From Streptosporangium sp. NBC_01756 (lineage in GTDB: Bacteria; Actinomycetota; Actinomycetes; Streptosporangiales; Streptosporangiaceae), in NCBI RefSeq assembly GCF_035917975.1, contig NZ_CP109130.1, positions 7,936,001 to 8,000,000 of the forward strand: a stretch of 64,000 nt of DNA, given 5' to 3'. Positions 8,218 through 17,459 of this stretch are shown here, one piece after another. Position 1 is the stretch's first letter, and each line of letters begins with the position of its first letter. Made by a program: the position numbers and the translations under genes. The notes beneath the pieces were generated by a model. That model was not told where the DNA came from. It saw nothing but the letters and a program-made list of their open reading frames with translations, and ran no database searches.

Positions 8218-9567
8218 TCAGCTTGCCGTATTGGCTTCGGGAACGAGTTCCGATGCGTTGACGTACTGTCCTCGATCGATTTTCGGTGCGATCTGGAACA
8301 ATATGACGGCGGAGATCAGACTGACCGAGCACACGACCGAGAGATATACGGTGATGAGAAAAGTCGACTGGTTGGCGGCGAACAGGGCACTCGCGATGAG
8401 AGGAGCGGTCCCGCCGATCAGCGAGCCCAGCCCGAGAATTATTCCCATGCCGGAGTAGCGCATCGCTGCGGGAAAGACGTCAGCCATGATGCTGCCTTGC
8501 AGGGCATGAGAAATGGGAGTGGTGAGCGCCATCACCAAGAATGCGCCGACGATCGCGACGGCCGTGCCCATATTGAAGAGAGGGAAATAGACGACCGCTC
8601 CGACCAGCAGCATGACCGACCCGAAGAGGAACACCTTGCGGCGCCCGTGGACGTCGGCGGCGCGGGACCAGAAGGGGATCGAGGCCAGCCACAGCAGGCT
8701 GCCGCAGGTGATGCCGAGCAGGAGCAGTTCCCCGTCCAGTCCCCGGCTCTTGCCGTAGGAGAGCGAGAACACCGTGAAGACGTACGAACAGCTCGACGCT
8801 GCCGTGACCATCAGCACGATGGCGATGATCCGCGCCCAGTGCTCCTTGAGCGCCGCCAGGAGCGGCATCTGGATGATCTCGCTCTTCTCCTGTGCGGCGC
8901 TGAAGGAAGGCGATTCGGAGATGCGCAGCCGAATCACCAGCCCGACGACGATGAGCAGGCCACTCATCAGGAACGGCACCCGCCACGTCCAGGCGGCGAA
9001 CGTTTCAGGCGAGGACAGCCAAGTCGTCAGGTAGTAGGCCAGGTTCGCCAGCACCAGCCCCGCCGGCACGCCCATCTGCGGGAATCCGCCGAACAGGTTG
9101 CCGCGCCCACCCGGTGCATGCTCCACGGACATGAGGACCGCGCCGCTCGTCTCACCGCCCAGGGCGGCACCCTGCAGCAGGCGCAGCGCCACCAGCAGAG
9201 CCGGCGCCCAGATACCGATCTCGGCGTAGGTGGGCAGGGCCCCGATGAGTGCCGAACTCATTCCCATGCCGAGCAGGGATACGATCAGAATCCTCTTTCT
9301 TCCGATCCGGTCACCGAAATGGCCGAAAACGATTCCGCCGATCGGCCTCGCTAGGAATCCGACGGCGAACGTTGCGAATGCGGCAAGCGTTCCGGCGGCC
9401 GGGCTGAGGGATGCGAAGAATTGTTTGTTGAATACCAATACCGCTGCAGTGCCGTACAGATAGAAGTCGTACCACTCGAGAGTCGTACCGATCAGACTGG
9501 CGATCGCGACCCTATTCGGTTTCGTATGCGAGATGGCCTGCGTCCGGAGGTCGACGGATTCTGGCAT
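8218..9567 (-). CDS. MFS transporter, metabolite:H+ symporter (MHS) family
   Basis: This 449-residue integral membrane protein has about 12 hydrophobic helices and MHS-family signatures: TTLEWYDFYLYGTAA at the N-terminus, then GFLARPIGGIVFGHFGDRIGRK in the first cytoplasmic loop. Family members import organic acids such as shikimate, alpha-ketoglutarate or aromatic acids with protons. Given its neighbours it may import an aromatic precursor of 3-hydroxyanthranilate, but that is inference. The ATG has a GGAAGG site 8 nt upstream. Some segments use AT-richer codons (ATA, AAT) than neighbours. Confidence 0.88.
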   Translation of the reverse strand: MPESVDLRTQAISHTKPNRVAIASLIGTTLEWYDFYLYGTAAVLVFNKQFFASLSPAAGTLAAFATFAVGFLARPIGGIVFGHFGDRIGRKRILIVSLLGMGMSSALIGALPTYAEIGIWAPALLVALRLLQGAALGGETSGAVLMSVEHAPGGRGNLFGGFPQMGVPAGLVLANLAYYLTTWLSSPETFAAWTWRVPFLMSGLLIVVGLVIRLRISESPSFSAAQEKSEIIQMPLLAALKEHWARIIAIVLMVTAASSCSYVFTVFSLSYGKSRGLDGELLLLGITCGSLLWLASIPFWSRAADVHGRRKVFLFGSVMLLVGAVVYFPLFNMGTAVAIVGAFLVMALTTPISHALQGSIMADVFPAAMRYSGMGIILGLGSLIGGTAPLIASALFAANQSTFLITVYLSVVCSVSLISAVILFQIAPKIDRGQYVNASELVPEANTAS

Positions 9568-10089
9568 TGGCCTGGCCTTCCCATTGGATGACGCGACTCA
9601 TACGGCTGACGCCGCCCCCTGATCCACCGAGTCGGATATTGGTGATAGTTTGCGAGCACGCGCTATGCGGGTCAAATAACTTTTTCCGGTCGAGGTATGC
9701 CGGGATTCGCATAGCGGGGCTCACCCTGAGCTGATCGCCGCACTCGTACGAGGCGGGTCGGCGGCCTCTTCGGCCGGTCGGCGACGGCCCGGGAGGAGCC
9801 CAGGAGAGGGTGGGGTGAGGGGGAGCGGTTCGCCGGCGCCGGCAGTGCCGGGCCGGTCTTGCCGGTCCTGTTGCCCGGCGCTCTCCAGCAGGGTCTGCCG
9901 GGTAAGCCGCAGACGGGACACCTCCTGCCGACGCTCCGGCCCCATTGCCCGATACGGCAACGGAGCCGCCTCGACCGGTGGCGTCTCCGCAGCAAGCCGG
10001 GCGGGTCGGGCTGAACCGTCTTTCCGTGAGTGCAGGTCGGGCGCTACCTCGCTGGATCCACAACCGAAACCACGATGCCCCGGAAGCGG
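9568..10089. other. Long intergenic region upstream of the MHS transporter
   Basis: No convincing gene is seen in these 522 bp. Near the transporter the DNA is less GC-rich and carries a perfect 9-bp inverted repeat, CGCTATGCG at 9661-9669 and CGCATAGCG at 9708-9716, separated by 38 bp, with a less GC-rich stretch between (TAACTTTTTCC). It may hold the promoter and operator of the transporter/flavoprotein pair. The remainder up to the HU gene looks unstructured. Confidence 0.5.
9661..9716. promoter_or_regulatory. Spaced inverted repeat, possible operator
   Basis: CGCTATGCG and its exact reverse complement CGCATAGCG are separated by 38 bp, placing arm centres 47 bp apart. The element is about 95 bp before the transporter start. 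It could be a regulator binding pair or chance. Confidence 0.3.
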
Positions 10090-10410
10090 TCAGTCCTTCT
10101 TGCGCTGGCGGATGAGGCCCATGAACCCCGGACTCGGTTTGAACTTCGCCGTCCAGGTCTCGTCGATCTCCAGGGGCTCACCGGTCTGCGGGTTGCGCCC
10201 GGTCCGGGCCGGCTTGTGCACGATCTCGAACGACCCGAAACCGGGGATCGCCACTTTCTCCTCGGCCGCCACGGCCGTCTGGATGGTTGCCAGGATCGCG
10301 TCCAGGGCCGCGGCGGTCTGCCGCCTGCTGAGCCCCGCCTCGGCCGCGGCCTTCTCGATCAGCTCGCGCTTGTTCATTGGCCTAGTTAACGCTATTTCGG
10401 CCGTGTCCAT
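10090..10410 (-). CDS. HU-family DNA-binding protein
   Basis: This nucleoid protein has the HU/IHF fold: MNKRELIEKAAAEAGLS, the beta-arm region VAIPGFGSFEIVHKPARTGRNPQTGEPL and the closing FKPSPGFMGLI. It lacks the long Lys/Ala-rich tail of the main actinobacterial HupS. I chose ATG 10410 because GGGAAGGA lies 8 nt before it; ATG 10377 (MNKREL) gives the classical N-terminus but has no clear ribosome site. It sits in an accessory stretch with an IHF paralogue, so it is probably a secondary HU. Confidence 0.85.
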   Translation of the reverse strand: MDTAEIALTRPMNKRELIEKAAAEAGLSRRQTAAALDAILATIQTAVAAEEKVAIPGFGSFEIVHKPARTGRNPQTGEPLEIDETWTAKFKPSPGFMGLIRQRKKD

Positions 10411-10467
10411 CGAGCCCCGTCCTTCCCGGGCTCTTCCAGATTCCGGAATGGCCCGGCCCCGGTGCGG

Positions 10468-10502
10468 GGGTGTCCGCCGCCTCCCCGCGGCGGCGGACAC
10501 CC
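10468..10502. terminator. Strong GC hairpin terminator
   Basis: Arms GGGTGTCCGCCGC (10468-10480) and GCGGCGGACACCC (10490-10502) form a perfect 13-bp stem with a 9-nt loop. It lies just past the stop of the minus-strand 35-codon gene and before the HU gene, so it should isolate the two. Confidence 0.7.
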
Positions 10503-10506
10503 GCGG

Positions 10507-10614
10507 TCAGCGGTCGGGCTGGGCGGCCAGCCGTTCCGCCTCCTCGTACAGGGCCTCAACGAGGAGAAGCTCCAAGCGGAGAACTTCGTCAACGAGGCCG
10601 TCCAGAACTCCCAT
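10507..10614 (-). CDS. Small acidic protein of 35 residues
   Basis: A short minus-strand frame encodes a mostly helical, Leu- and Glu-rich peptide that begins MGVLDGLVDEVLRLELLL and ends AERLAAQPDR. GGGAGG lies 5 nt before the ATG, and a 13-bp hairpin terminator follows the stop, so expression is plausible. It lies about 100 bp after another small hypothetical gene on the same strand. I do not recognise a family. The amphipathic heptad-like pattern of Leu could mean a small coiled coil. Confidence 0.45.
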   Translation of the reverse strand: MGVLDGLVDEVLRLELLLVEALYEEAERLAAQPDR

Positions 10615-10715
10615 GCGGGCCTCCCTGTCTACTCCGACGTCCCAGGGGCCACAGAGGTTCACGTCCGGATCGGATGGGACTCGGCTGTGGTCTCGGACCG
10701 TCCCGAGGCCGGCTT

Positions 10716-10889
10716 TCAGGCTGCGACGAGTTCGGCCAGGTCCACGAGCCGTCCGACGTCGCGCACGTCCATGCAGTAGGCCAGCACGACCCGCTGTCCG
10801 CCGATCCGCTGGGTCACGCGTAGAAACGGCAGGTCACTGAGCATGATCGCTTCGACTTCTATGCCGTCAGGCCCTTCCCAGATACCCAT
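10716..10889 (-). CDS. Small hypothetical protein (57 residues)
   Basis: The frame encodes a compact protein that starts MGIWEGPDGIEVEAIMLSD and ends DVGRLVDLAELVAA. It looks like a small beta-strand-rich domain of the kind found as short unnamed proteins in actinomycetes. An upstream in-frame start at 10940 would add a basic 17-residue extension; MGIWEG looks more natural. No ribosome site stands out. It may form a unit with the 35-codon gene downstream. No function can be assigned. Confidence 0.5.
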   Translation of the reverse strand: MGIWEGPDGIEVEAIMLSDLPFLRVTQRIGGQRVVLAYCMDVRDVGRLVDLAELVAA

Positions 10890-11050
10890 GAGGTCGAGGC
10901 TACGAAGAGTCAGGTAAGGCCGGGGTAACCGTCTGGGCATATCGTGGTGGTCTGTGCCAGACGTGCCGTTTTCCCCTAGTTAGGCGATGATTAGCCGAGT
11001 CGCTGTGGGTAACAGGACGTCCTAATCCGAGTATTTGAGGAGAAGTCAAC

Positions 11051-11359
11051 ATGGCTCTGCCCAAGCTAACCCCCGAACAGCGTCAGGCCGCTCTTGCCAA
11101 GGCCGCCGAGACCCGTACGGCCCGCGCCAAGCTTCTGGCCGAGGTCAAGGCCGGATCTGTGAGCTTTGAGCAGCTGCTCGGCCGTGACGACGACATCGCC
11201 AAGCGCATCAAGGTGTCGCAGGCCCTGCGCGCGCTGCCGGGCATTGGCAACGTGAAGGCCGCCCAGCTCATGGAGGAGGCCGATGTGGACGAGGCCCGTC
11301 GTCTTGGTGGCCTCGGCGCGCAGCAGCGCCGCAAGCTGATCGAGGCCGTCACCGGCTGA
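11051..11359 (+). CDS. mihF: Actinobacterial integration host factor (mIHF) paralogue
   Basis: This 102-residue protein matches the actinobacterial IHF family: MALPKLTPEQRQAALAKAAE at the start, a helix-two-turn-helix core ALPGIGNVKAAQLMEE, and the C-terminal GLGAQQRRKLIEAV. The family binds and bends DNA in the nucleoid. AGGAGAAG lies just before the start. The middle segment (VKAGSVSFEQLLGRDDD) departs from the usual RLKHSGASLHEV-type sequence, and the neighbours are not the usual gmk/pyrF genes, so it is probably a second, divergent copy in an accessory region. Confidence 0.85.
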   Translation: MALPKLTPEQRQAALAKAAETRTARAKLLAEVKAGSVSFEQLLGRDDDIAKRIKVSQALRALPGIGNVKAAQLMEEADVDEARRLGGLGAQQRRKLIEAVTG

Positions 11360-11550
11360 GGCGACCGGCCCCGGCCGTCCCGCAGGCCCGCGCCGGCGTG
11401 AACCGCTCAGCGCGAGCCGATCGTTGCGGCGGTGGCCGCCCCGGAGCCGGGCGGCCGCTCGGAGGAGCCGGCTGACGGCTGCGCGAGGCCCCGCCGTACG
11501 GGGGCTGCAAGTTCTAGAGGTCGTCGCAACATCCCAGCCCAGGAGATGCG

Positions 11551-12319
11551 ATGGACTTCAAGATTCGGAAGAACCGAACAGCGCAGGGGCCGAAGAAGCT
11601 CCGATCCGAGCGGGAGGAATACTTCCGGCTTGTGCAACAGGGAAGCATCCCGGCGGGTTGGCGTTCACGAACGAACCGGGCGTGAATGGCGCATCGGCCG
11701 GATGGACCCCAACCGGTTCCGGCCGCCCGCTCACAGCGAGCGGGCGGCCGTTGCCACTGCTTCGGGTCGCTACCTGTGCGAGGCCGAACGCCTGCACATC
11801 GCCGATCGGGTGCGTGAGAAGGCATCCCTCCGCCAGATCGCCTTACTAGGCTCTCTACGTTCAAGGGCGTGGGGAACTTCGCCGCGAGCTCGCTCGTGCT
11901 CTGCGCAGCGGGCGCACCCGTCGCCAACCGCACCGGCAGGCAGCTCGCCGCAAGTCTCGCTTCACCCACCCCATGGTCATGATCAGCGAGCGTCCGGCTG
12001 AGGTGGAGGATCGCGCCGTTCATCTCGCCCGCTCGCTGACCTGGGATCAGGGCAGTGAATGGGCGCCCACCACGCCTTCACCATGGCCACCGACATCCCG
12101 GTCTACTTCTGCGACCTGGCCAGCCCCTGGTAGCGCGGCTCCAACGAAAACGCCAACGGCTTGCTACGCCAGTACTTCCCTAAAAGCACCGACCTGTCCG
12201 TTCACACCCGCGAGCACCTCGACGCCGTTGCCGCTGAATTGAACGCCAGACCTCGGAAGACGCTCGGCTGGGATACCCCAGCCGAGCGTCTAGTTAGATC
12301 ACTCGCCGCCGACAACTAG
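11551..12319 (+). pseudogene. IS30-family transposase relic
   Basis: Pieces of an IS30-type transposase lie in order but in different frames. They are an N-terminal part with SEREEYFRLVQQG and VGVHERTGREW, then YLCEAERLHIADRVREKASLRQIA, and a C-terminal part with LTWDQGSEW, DIPVYFCDLASPW, NENANGLLRQYFPKSTDLS and KTLGWDTPAERL. An in-frame stop replaces the Gln of the PWQRGSNEN motif, and several frameshifts and a large central deletion are evident. The original ATG with its AGGAG site is still visible at 11551. No activity is possible from this copy. Confidence 0.8.
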
Positions 12320-12608
12320 GTCGTGGCCTGGGCCAGGCGTTTTGTCCGTGGACGTTGGTGACGGCGCGCGAGATGGCGGTCGCGGCCATGATGCCGCCTG
12401 CGAGCGCAATCGGGTGCGGAGCGGTGACCTGGGGCGCCCGGCCCCTGTCCTCGGGTCGTCCGTCACGTGCCTTTGCGCGGCGCTTTCAGAGTCGTCACAG
12501 TCTTGCCCTTAGGGCGTGTCCCGCGAATCTTGAGCCATGGATTTGAGGGCCCGAGTACCTTGAACGGCCCATAACCGCGCGCTTGGCACGGTACGGGTTG
12601 AGGCGCGC
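12320..12608. other. Gap with no recognisable gene
   Basis: These 289 bp after the IS30 relic contain no supported frame. A segment near 12510 (GGGCGTGTCCCGCGAATC) resembles the ends of some actinomycete insertion sequences, but I cannot find a partner end. Confidence 0.4.
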
Positions 12609-13586
12609 TCAGCTTTCGGCGATCAGCTTGCGGTAGACGTCGTAGGCGGGCTTGGGCTGGTAGCCGCTGGTGGTCAGCCCAAGTTGGGCGGTCGGCTCGG
12701 CACGGGATGAGTCGGCGTCACGCAGGCCGAACAGCTCGTAGTGAGTGACGTTGTAACGCGTGGCTGCGGCCACCGTACGGATCATGATGTCGAGCCGGGC
12801 AGCCTGGTCGTCGGGCGTGCGGTCGGGCCCGGTGGGGGTGCCGTTCTCGGCAACGTGAATGGGCACGTCCGGGCCGAGATGGGCGCGGGGCATGCTCTGC
12901 TCGCGCAGATGGCGCAGTGCGTGCTCGGTGAGCCCGGCCAGGGCGGGTTCGGGCACGGGAGAGAAGGCGTCCGGGTAGAGCCCCAGGCCCACGTAGTCGA
13001 CGTGGGCTGCGAAGTCCGCAGGTGCGAGCGCCTCCAGGTGCGCCCAGAACTCCTCGTCGCCGCCGAGGAACTCGGGCGGTTCGGCGACGGAGAATCCGAT
13101 CCGGACGTCACGGTGCCCGGCCGCGTCAAGCAGGCGGCGGGCGTGGCACGTCCCGGTGGTGAGGGCGTCGAGGACTCCGGGGGAACTGCCGTCGATCCAG
13201 GGCAGTTTGAAATTCGGCTCCAGGGTGATCTGCAGGAAGCGCGCGATAGCCCCGTATCGGTGAACGGCCTGCTCGATGAAGGCCAGCCAGCCGTCGAGGT
13301 CGCGCTCGGTGGGCAAGTAGCACAGGACCAGGTCGAGCTGGCGGTTCCCCGTGCTGTACCACTGGTCGGGCATGGTCAGCTCGCGCATCCGCCGCTCGGG
13401 CGCCAGGACCTGTGCCTTTTCGGGGTCTGCGGGCGTTCCCAGGAAGTGCATGTATTCGCGGACGACGAAGGGCCGTCCGTCACTTAGCCCGCCGACCAGG
13501 TCGTCGATGGCCGCGGAGTCGTCCGGCGGGCCCGCCGTGGCGGCCACCTGGTTGGCCGCGTAGATGCCGTACGTCAATCTGCTCAT
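12609..13586 (-). CDS. Glycoside-hydrolase-like TIM-barrel protein
   Basis: The 325-residue protein has the look of a TIM-barrel glycosidase of the clan-A type: LQITLEPNFKLPW in the middle, DYVGLGLYPD, and a late catalytic-like Glu in IHVAENGTPTG, followed by YELFGLRD. The substrate and GH family are not recognised. It has no signal peptide, so it should act in the cytoplasm. It starts with ATG behind GAAGGGAC and overlaps the PadR gene by 4 nt, so the PadR protein almost certainly controls it. Confidence 0.6.
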   Translation of the reverse strand: MSRLTYGIYAANQVAATAGPPDDSAAIDDLVGGLSDGRPFVVREYMHFLGTPADPEKAQVLAPERRMRELTMPDQWYSTGNRQLDLVLCYLPTERDLDGWLAFIEQAVHRYGAIARFLQITLEPNFKLPWIDGSSPGVLDALTTGTCHARRLLDAAGHRDVRIGFSVAEPPEFLGGDEEFWAHLEALAPADFAAHVDYVGLGLYPDAFSPVPEPALAGLTEHALRHLREQSMPRAHLGPDVPIHVAENGTPTGPDRTPDDQAARLDIMIRTVAAATRYNVTHYELFGLRDADSSRAEPTAQLGLTTSGYQPKPAYDVYRKLIAES

Positions 13587-14146
13587 GTCTGTCCCTTCGC
13601 CGGCCATGCCAGCTCGTCGTGATCGATGCGCGTGATCAGCACGCGGATCCATTCCGCTTCGGCGCGCAGTTGGTGCAGGACGAAGTCGACCTCGATCATG
13701 GTGATCTCCGGCAAGCCGGGGTCGCTCGCCCGTTCCAGCTCGACGATCCGCTCCTCGAGCGACTCCTGCCGCTCGTGCAGCACGCGCGGGGCCTCGGCTC
13801 GGTCGAGCGCGCCGAGATAGGCCAGGGCGTCCACGAACGCCGAGGTGGTCACTTTGGCCTCGCGGATCTGCCGCCGCACCCGTTCCTTGAAGACGTTCCA
13901 GCCCTGATCGGTCAGGGCGTAGACGGTACGCGCCGGGCGGTTGCCCATCTGCTCGACCCCGGTCGGGGCCACCCATCCGGCCACCTCCAGCGACCGTACG
14001 AGTGCGTAGACGGAGCCGCTCTTGGCGTTCAGGTACGGATAGCGCTCGTTGAGCGCGACCGCCAGCGCGTATTGGTGCATCGGCTGCTCCACCAGGAGGC
14101 CAAGCAGCCGCAGGGTCAGTGGATTGTCCACCGCGGTCAATGGCAT
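13583..14146 (-). CDS. PadR-family transcriptional regulator
   Basis: The 187-residue protein has the PadR winged HTH (LLGLLVEQPMHQYALAVAL ... SGSVYALVRSLEVAGWV) and a C-terminal coiled-coil dimerisation region rich in Glu and Arg (VLHERQESLEERIVELER). It is coupled (ATGA) to the hydrolase gene it precedes. A near-perfect 12-bp inverted repeat overlaps its start codon and probably mediates autorepression. The inducer is unknown. Confidence 0.9.
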   Translation of the reverse strand: MPLTAVDNPLTLRLLGLLVEQPMHQYALAVALNERYPYLNAKSGSVYALVRSLEVAGWVAPTGVEQMGNRPARTVYALTDQGWNVFKERVRRQIREAKVTTSAFVDALAYLGALDRAEAPRVLHERQESLEERIVELERASDPGLPEITMIEVDFVLHQLRAEAEWIRVLITRIDHDELAWPAKGQT

Positions 14147-14176
14147 ACCCGAATACTATCATTCGTATACGGGTAT
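14145..14176. promoter_or_regulatory. PadR autoregulatory operator
   Basis: ATACCCGAATAC (14145-14156) and GTATACGGGTAT (14165-14176) match as inverse repeats at 11 of 12 positions with an 8-bp spacer. The left arm overlaps the PadR start codon, an arrangement expected for autorepression. Surrounding bases are AT-rich compared with the window. Confidence 0.6.
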
Positions 14177-14239
14177 ATGCGAGTGGAAGTCTGCGGCTCG
14201 CCGGGTGAGTGTGTCCATTCCGTCTCGCGTGCACCAGCG

Positions 14240-14325
14240 CGAGGGCGACTCTGCCAAACGGCGAAAGGACACTCGGCTGCGGTACTGCAGCCGAGCGTCC
14301 CGTTAGGCTTCTCGTCGCCAGCAAC
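14240..14325 (+). pseudogene. Second IS30 transposase 3' fragment
   Basis: The segment around GACACTCGGCTGCGGTACTG and CAGCCGAGCGTC aligns with the 3' end of the IS30 relic at 12258-12317 and still reads RTLGCGTAAERPVRLL against KTLGWDTPAERLVRSL. Only the last few dozen codons remain. It marks the upstream edge of the PadR/hydrolase pair, which therefore lies between two IS30 remnants in a gap of about 2 kb. The remaining DNA of the 14177-14455 gap shows no gene. Confidence 0.6.
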
Positions 14326-14455
14326 CGATCACCGTGTTGCGACGACTCCTGGAATGCGCCGACCGTACGGCGGGGCCTCGGCCGACGACCTGGTCGTCAC
14401 GTCCGCCCGGGGTTCCCATGCCCTGGAAGTCCCGGGCGGACGCGGTCCGAAGGGG

Positions 14456-15748
<1,293 letters not shown>

Positions 15749-15857
15749 CTTTTTCACTCCTTGTCGTCCCCTGGGTGCCTTGCTCTGAGTGTGCGCGCCG
15801 GTGAAATGGGTGAACAAGGCCAATCTTCTCGAAAAAACGTCCTTTTTTCTGATTCTG

Positions 15858-15931
15858 CCAATACTGATCGGTATTGGACAGAGAAGAAATTAAGAGTTTG
15901 CGATATGGACTAGACCAATCTTGGCGATTGG
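15858..15931. promoter_or_regulatory. aceA-ramB intergenic palindromes
   Basis: The 241-bp divergent promoter region holds a perfect palindrome CCAATAC-TGATCG-GTATTGG (15858-15877) and a related one CCAATC-N5-GATTGG (15915-15931). A further CCAATC half-site lies at 15820-15825. All share the core CCAAT/ATTGG. They are candidate sites for the divergently encoded RamB-like regulator or another carbon regulator; the classical corynebacterial RamB motif is not obvious. Confidence 0.5.
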
Positions 15932-15989
15932 GACGCGCGGCGGAGGGTAGGCCTGAAATAACCCTCAAAATTTCGTTTAGCATCGTGGT

Positions 15990-17459
15990 ATGGCATCCCT
16001 GGTCGGTGAAGAACCGCTGTCCTTGACGCAGGAGCTCGACCTCATCGCGTTCGGTCAGCGCCTGAGACACCTGCGTAAGCAGCGCGGGCTCACCCTCTCT
16101 GACCTGGGCGAACGGGTCAGCCGTGCGCCGAGCCAGCTCTCTCTGCTGGAGAACGGCAAGCGCGAGCCGAAGCTGTCCCTGCTGAAGTCCCTCGCCGCCG
16201 CGCTCAACGTGCCGGTCGAGGAGCTGCTCCGCCGCCAGGCGCCGAGCCGCCGGGCCCAGCTGGAGATGGCACTGGAGGAGGCGCAGCGCGACCCGCTGTA
16301 CGCCGGACTCGGCCTGGCCAGACTGAAGGTCTCCGCACGCGTCCCCAACGACGTGCTCGAACACATCCTGGGCCTCTACGGCGAGCTGCGCTCACGCCAG
16401 GCCAAGGGCACCGCCACCCCAGAGGAGGCGCGCGTCGCCAACGCCGAACTCCGCCGTATGCAGCGCGAACGGGGCAACTACTTCGAGGAGATCGAGAAGG
16501 CGGCGGCCGAAGCGCTCTCCGCAGTCGGCTACCGCGCCGGCGCGCTGTCGCAGAGCACCGTCCAAGCCCTGGTCACCCACTTCGGCTACACCGTTCAGAC
16601 GGTCCAGGACCTGCCCCGCACCGTCCGCTCCATCACCGACCTGCGCAACCGGCGCATCTACGTCAAGCACGAGCAGCTGGGCATGCACACCCCCCGCACG
16701 ATCCTGCTGCAGACCCTCGGCCACCTCGCCCTCGGCCACCACAAGCCTCGTGACTTCGCCGACTTCCTCCGCCAGCGGACCGAGGCCAACTACTTCGCCG
16801 CCGCCGTGCTGGTGCCCGAGGCCACCGCCGTACCGTACCTGAGGGAGGCCAAACAGGACCGGGCGCTGAGCGTGGAGGACCTGAGGGACGTGTTCGCCGT
16901 CTCCTACGAGATGGCCGCGCACCGGTTCACCAACCTGGCCACCCACTTCCTCGACCTGAGCTGTCACTTCGTCCGCAACAACGCCGGCGGGATCATCTAC
17001 AAGGCCTACGAGAACGACGGCATCGTCTTCCCCGCCGACGAGCAGGGCGCCATCGAGGGTCAGCGGATGTGCCTGCAGTGGTCGGGGCGGCAGGTCTTCC
17101 ACTCCCCGGACAGGTTCTCCGTCTTCTACCAGTACTCGGACTCGCCGACCGGCACCTACTTCTGCGTCGCCCACGTCGACCCCTCACGGGAACGCGACTT
17201 CGCCATCACCCTCGGCGTGCCGTACCGCGAGTCACGCTGGTTCCGCGGCAGGGAGACCACCCACCACACCAGGTCGGGATGCCCCACCGGCGACTGCTGC
17301 CGCCGCCCGCCCGCCGAGCTCACCCAGCGCTGGGAGGGCTACGCCTGGCCCTCGGCGCGCGGCAACTCCCACGTCCTCGCCGCACTGCCCCCGGGATCCT
17401 TCCCCGGTGTGGACGAGGCGGACGTCTACACCTTCCTGGAGCGTCACGCCGCCGAGTGA
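15990..17459 (+). CDS. ramB: RamB-type transcriptional regulator (XRE plus IrrE/ImmA-like)
   Basis: The 489-residue protein has an XRE helix-turn-helix at about 22-80 (LRHLRKQRGLTLSDLGERV ... SLLENGKREPKL), a central coiled region, and an IrrE/ImmA-like domain in which the HExxH site reads LGHLALGHH. A C-terminal short-chain fatty-acyl regulator domain contains paired cysteines (GCPTGDCC). This is the architecture of RamB, which controls acetate and glyoxylate genes in actinobacteria, and its divergence from aceA supports that role. Its 3' end overlaps the convergent CHAT-like gene by 16 bp. Confidence 0.9.
   Translation: MASLVGEEPLSLTQELDLIAFGQRLRHLRKQRGLTLSDLGERVSRAPSQLSLLENGKREPKLSLLKSLAAALNVPVEELLRRQAPSRRAQLEMALEEAQRDPLYAGLGLARLKVSARVPNDVLEHILGLYGELRSRQAKGTATPEEARVANAELRRMQRERGNYFEEIEKAAAEALSAVGYRAGALSQSTVQALVTHFGYTVQTVQDLPRTVRSITDLRNRRIYVKHEQLGMHTPRTILLQTLGHLALGHHKPRDFADFLRQRTEANYFAAAVLVPEATAVPYLREAKQDRALSVEDLRDVFAVSYEMAAHRFTNLATHFLDLSCHFVRNNAGGIIYKAYENDGIVFPADEQGAIEGQRMCLQWSGRQVFHSPDRFSVFYQYSDSPTGTYFCVAHVDPSRERDFAITLGVPYRESRWFRGRETTHHTRSGCPTGDCCRRPPAELTQRWEGYAWPSARGNSHVLAALPPGSFPGVDEADVYTFLERHAAE

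Noticed and set aside
7288..9354. 688-codon plus-strand frame
   Set aside because: It is opposite the flavoprotein and MHS transporter genes, lacks any family motif, and has the composition of a high-GC shadow.
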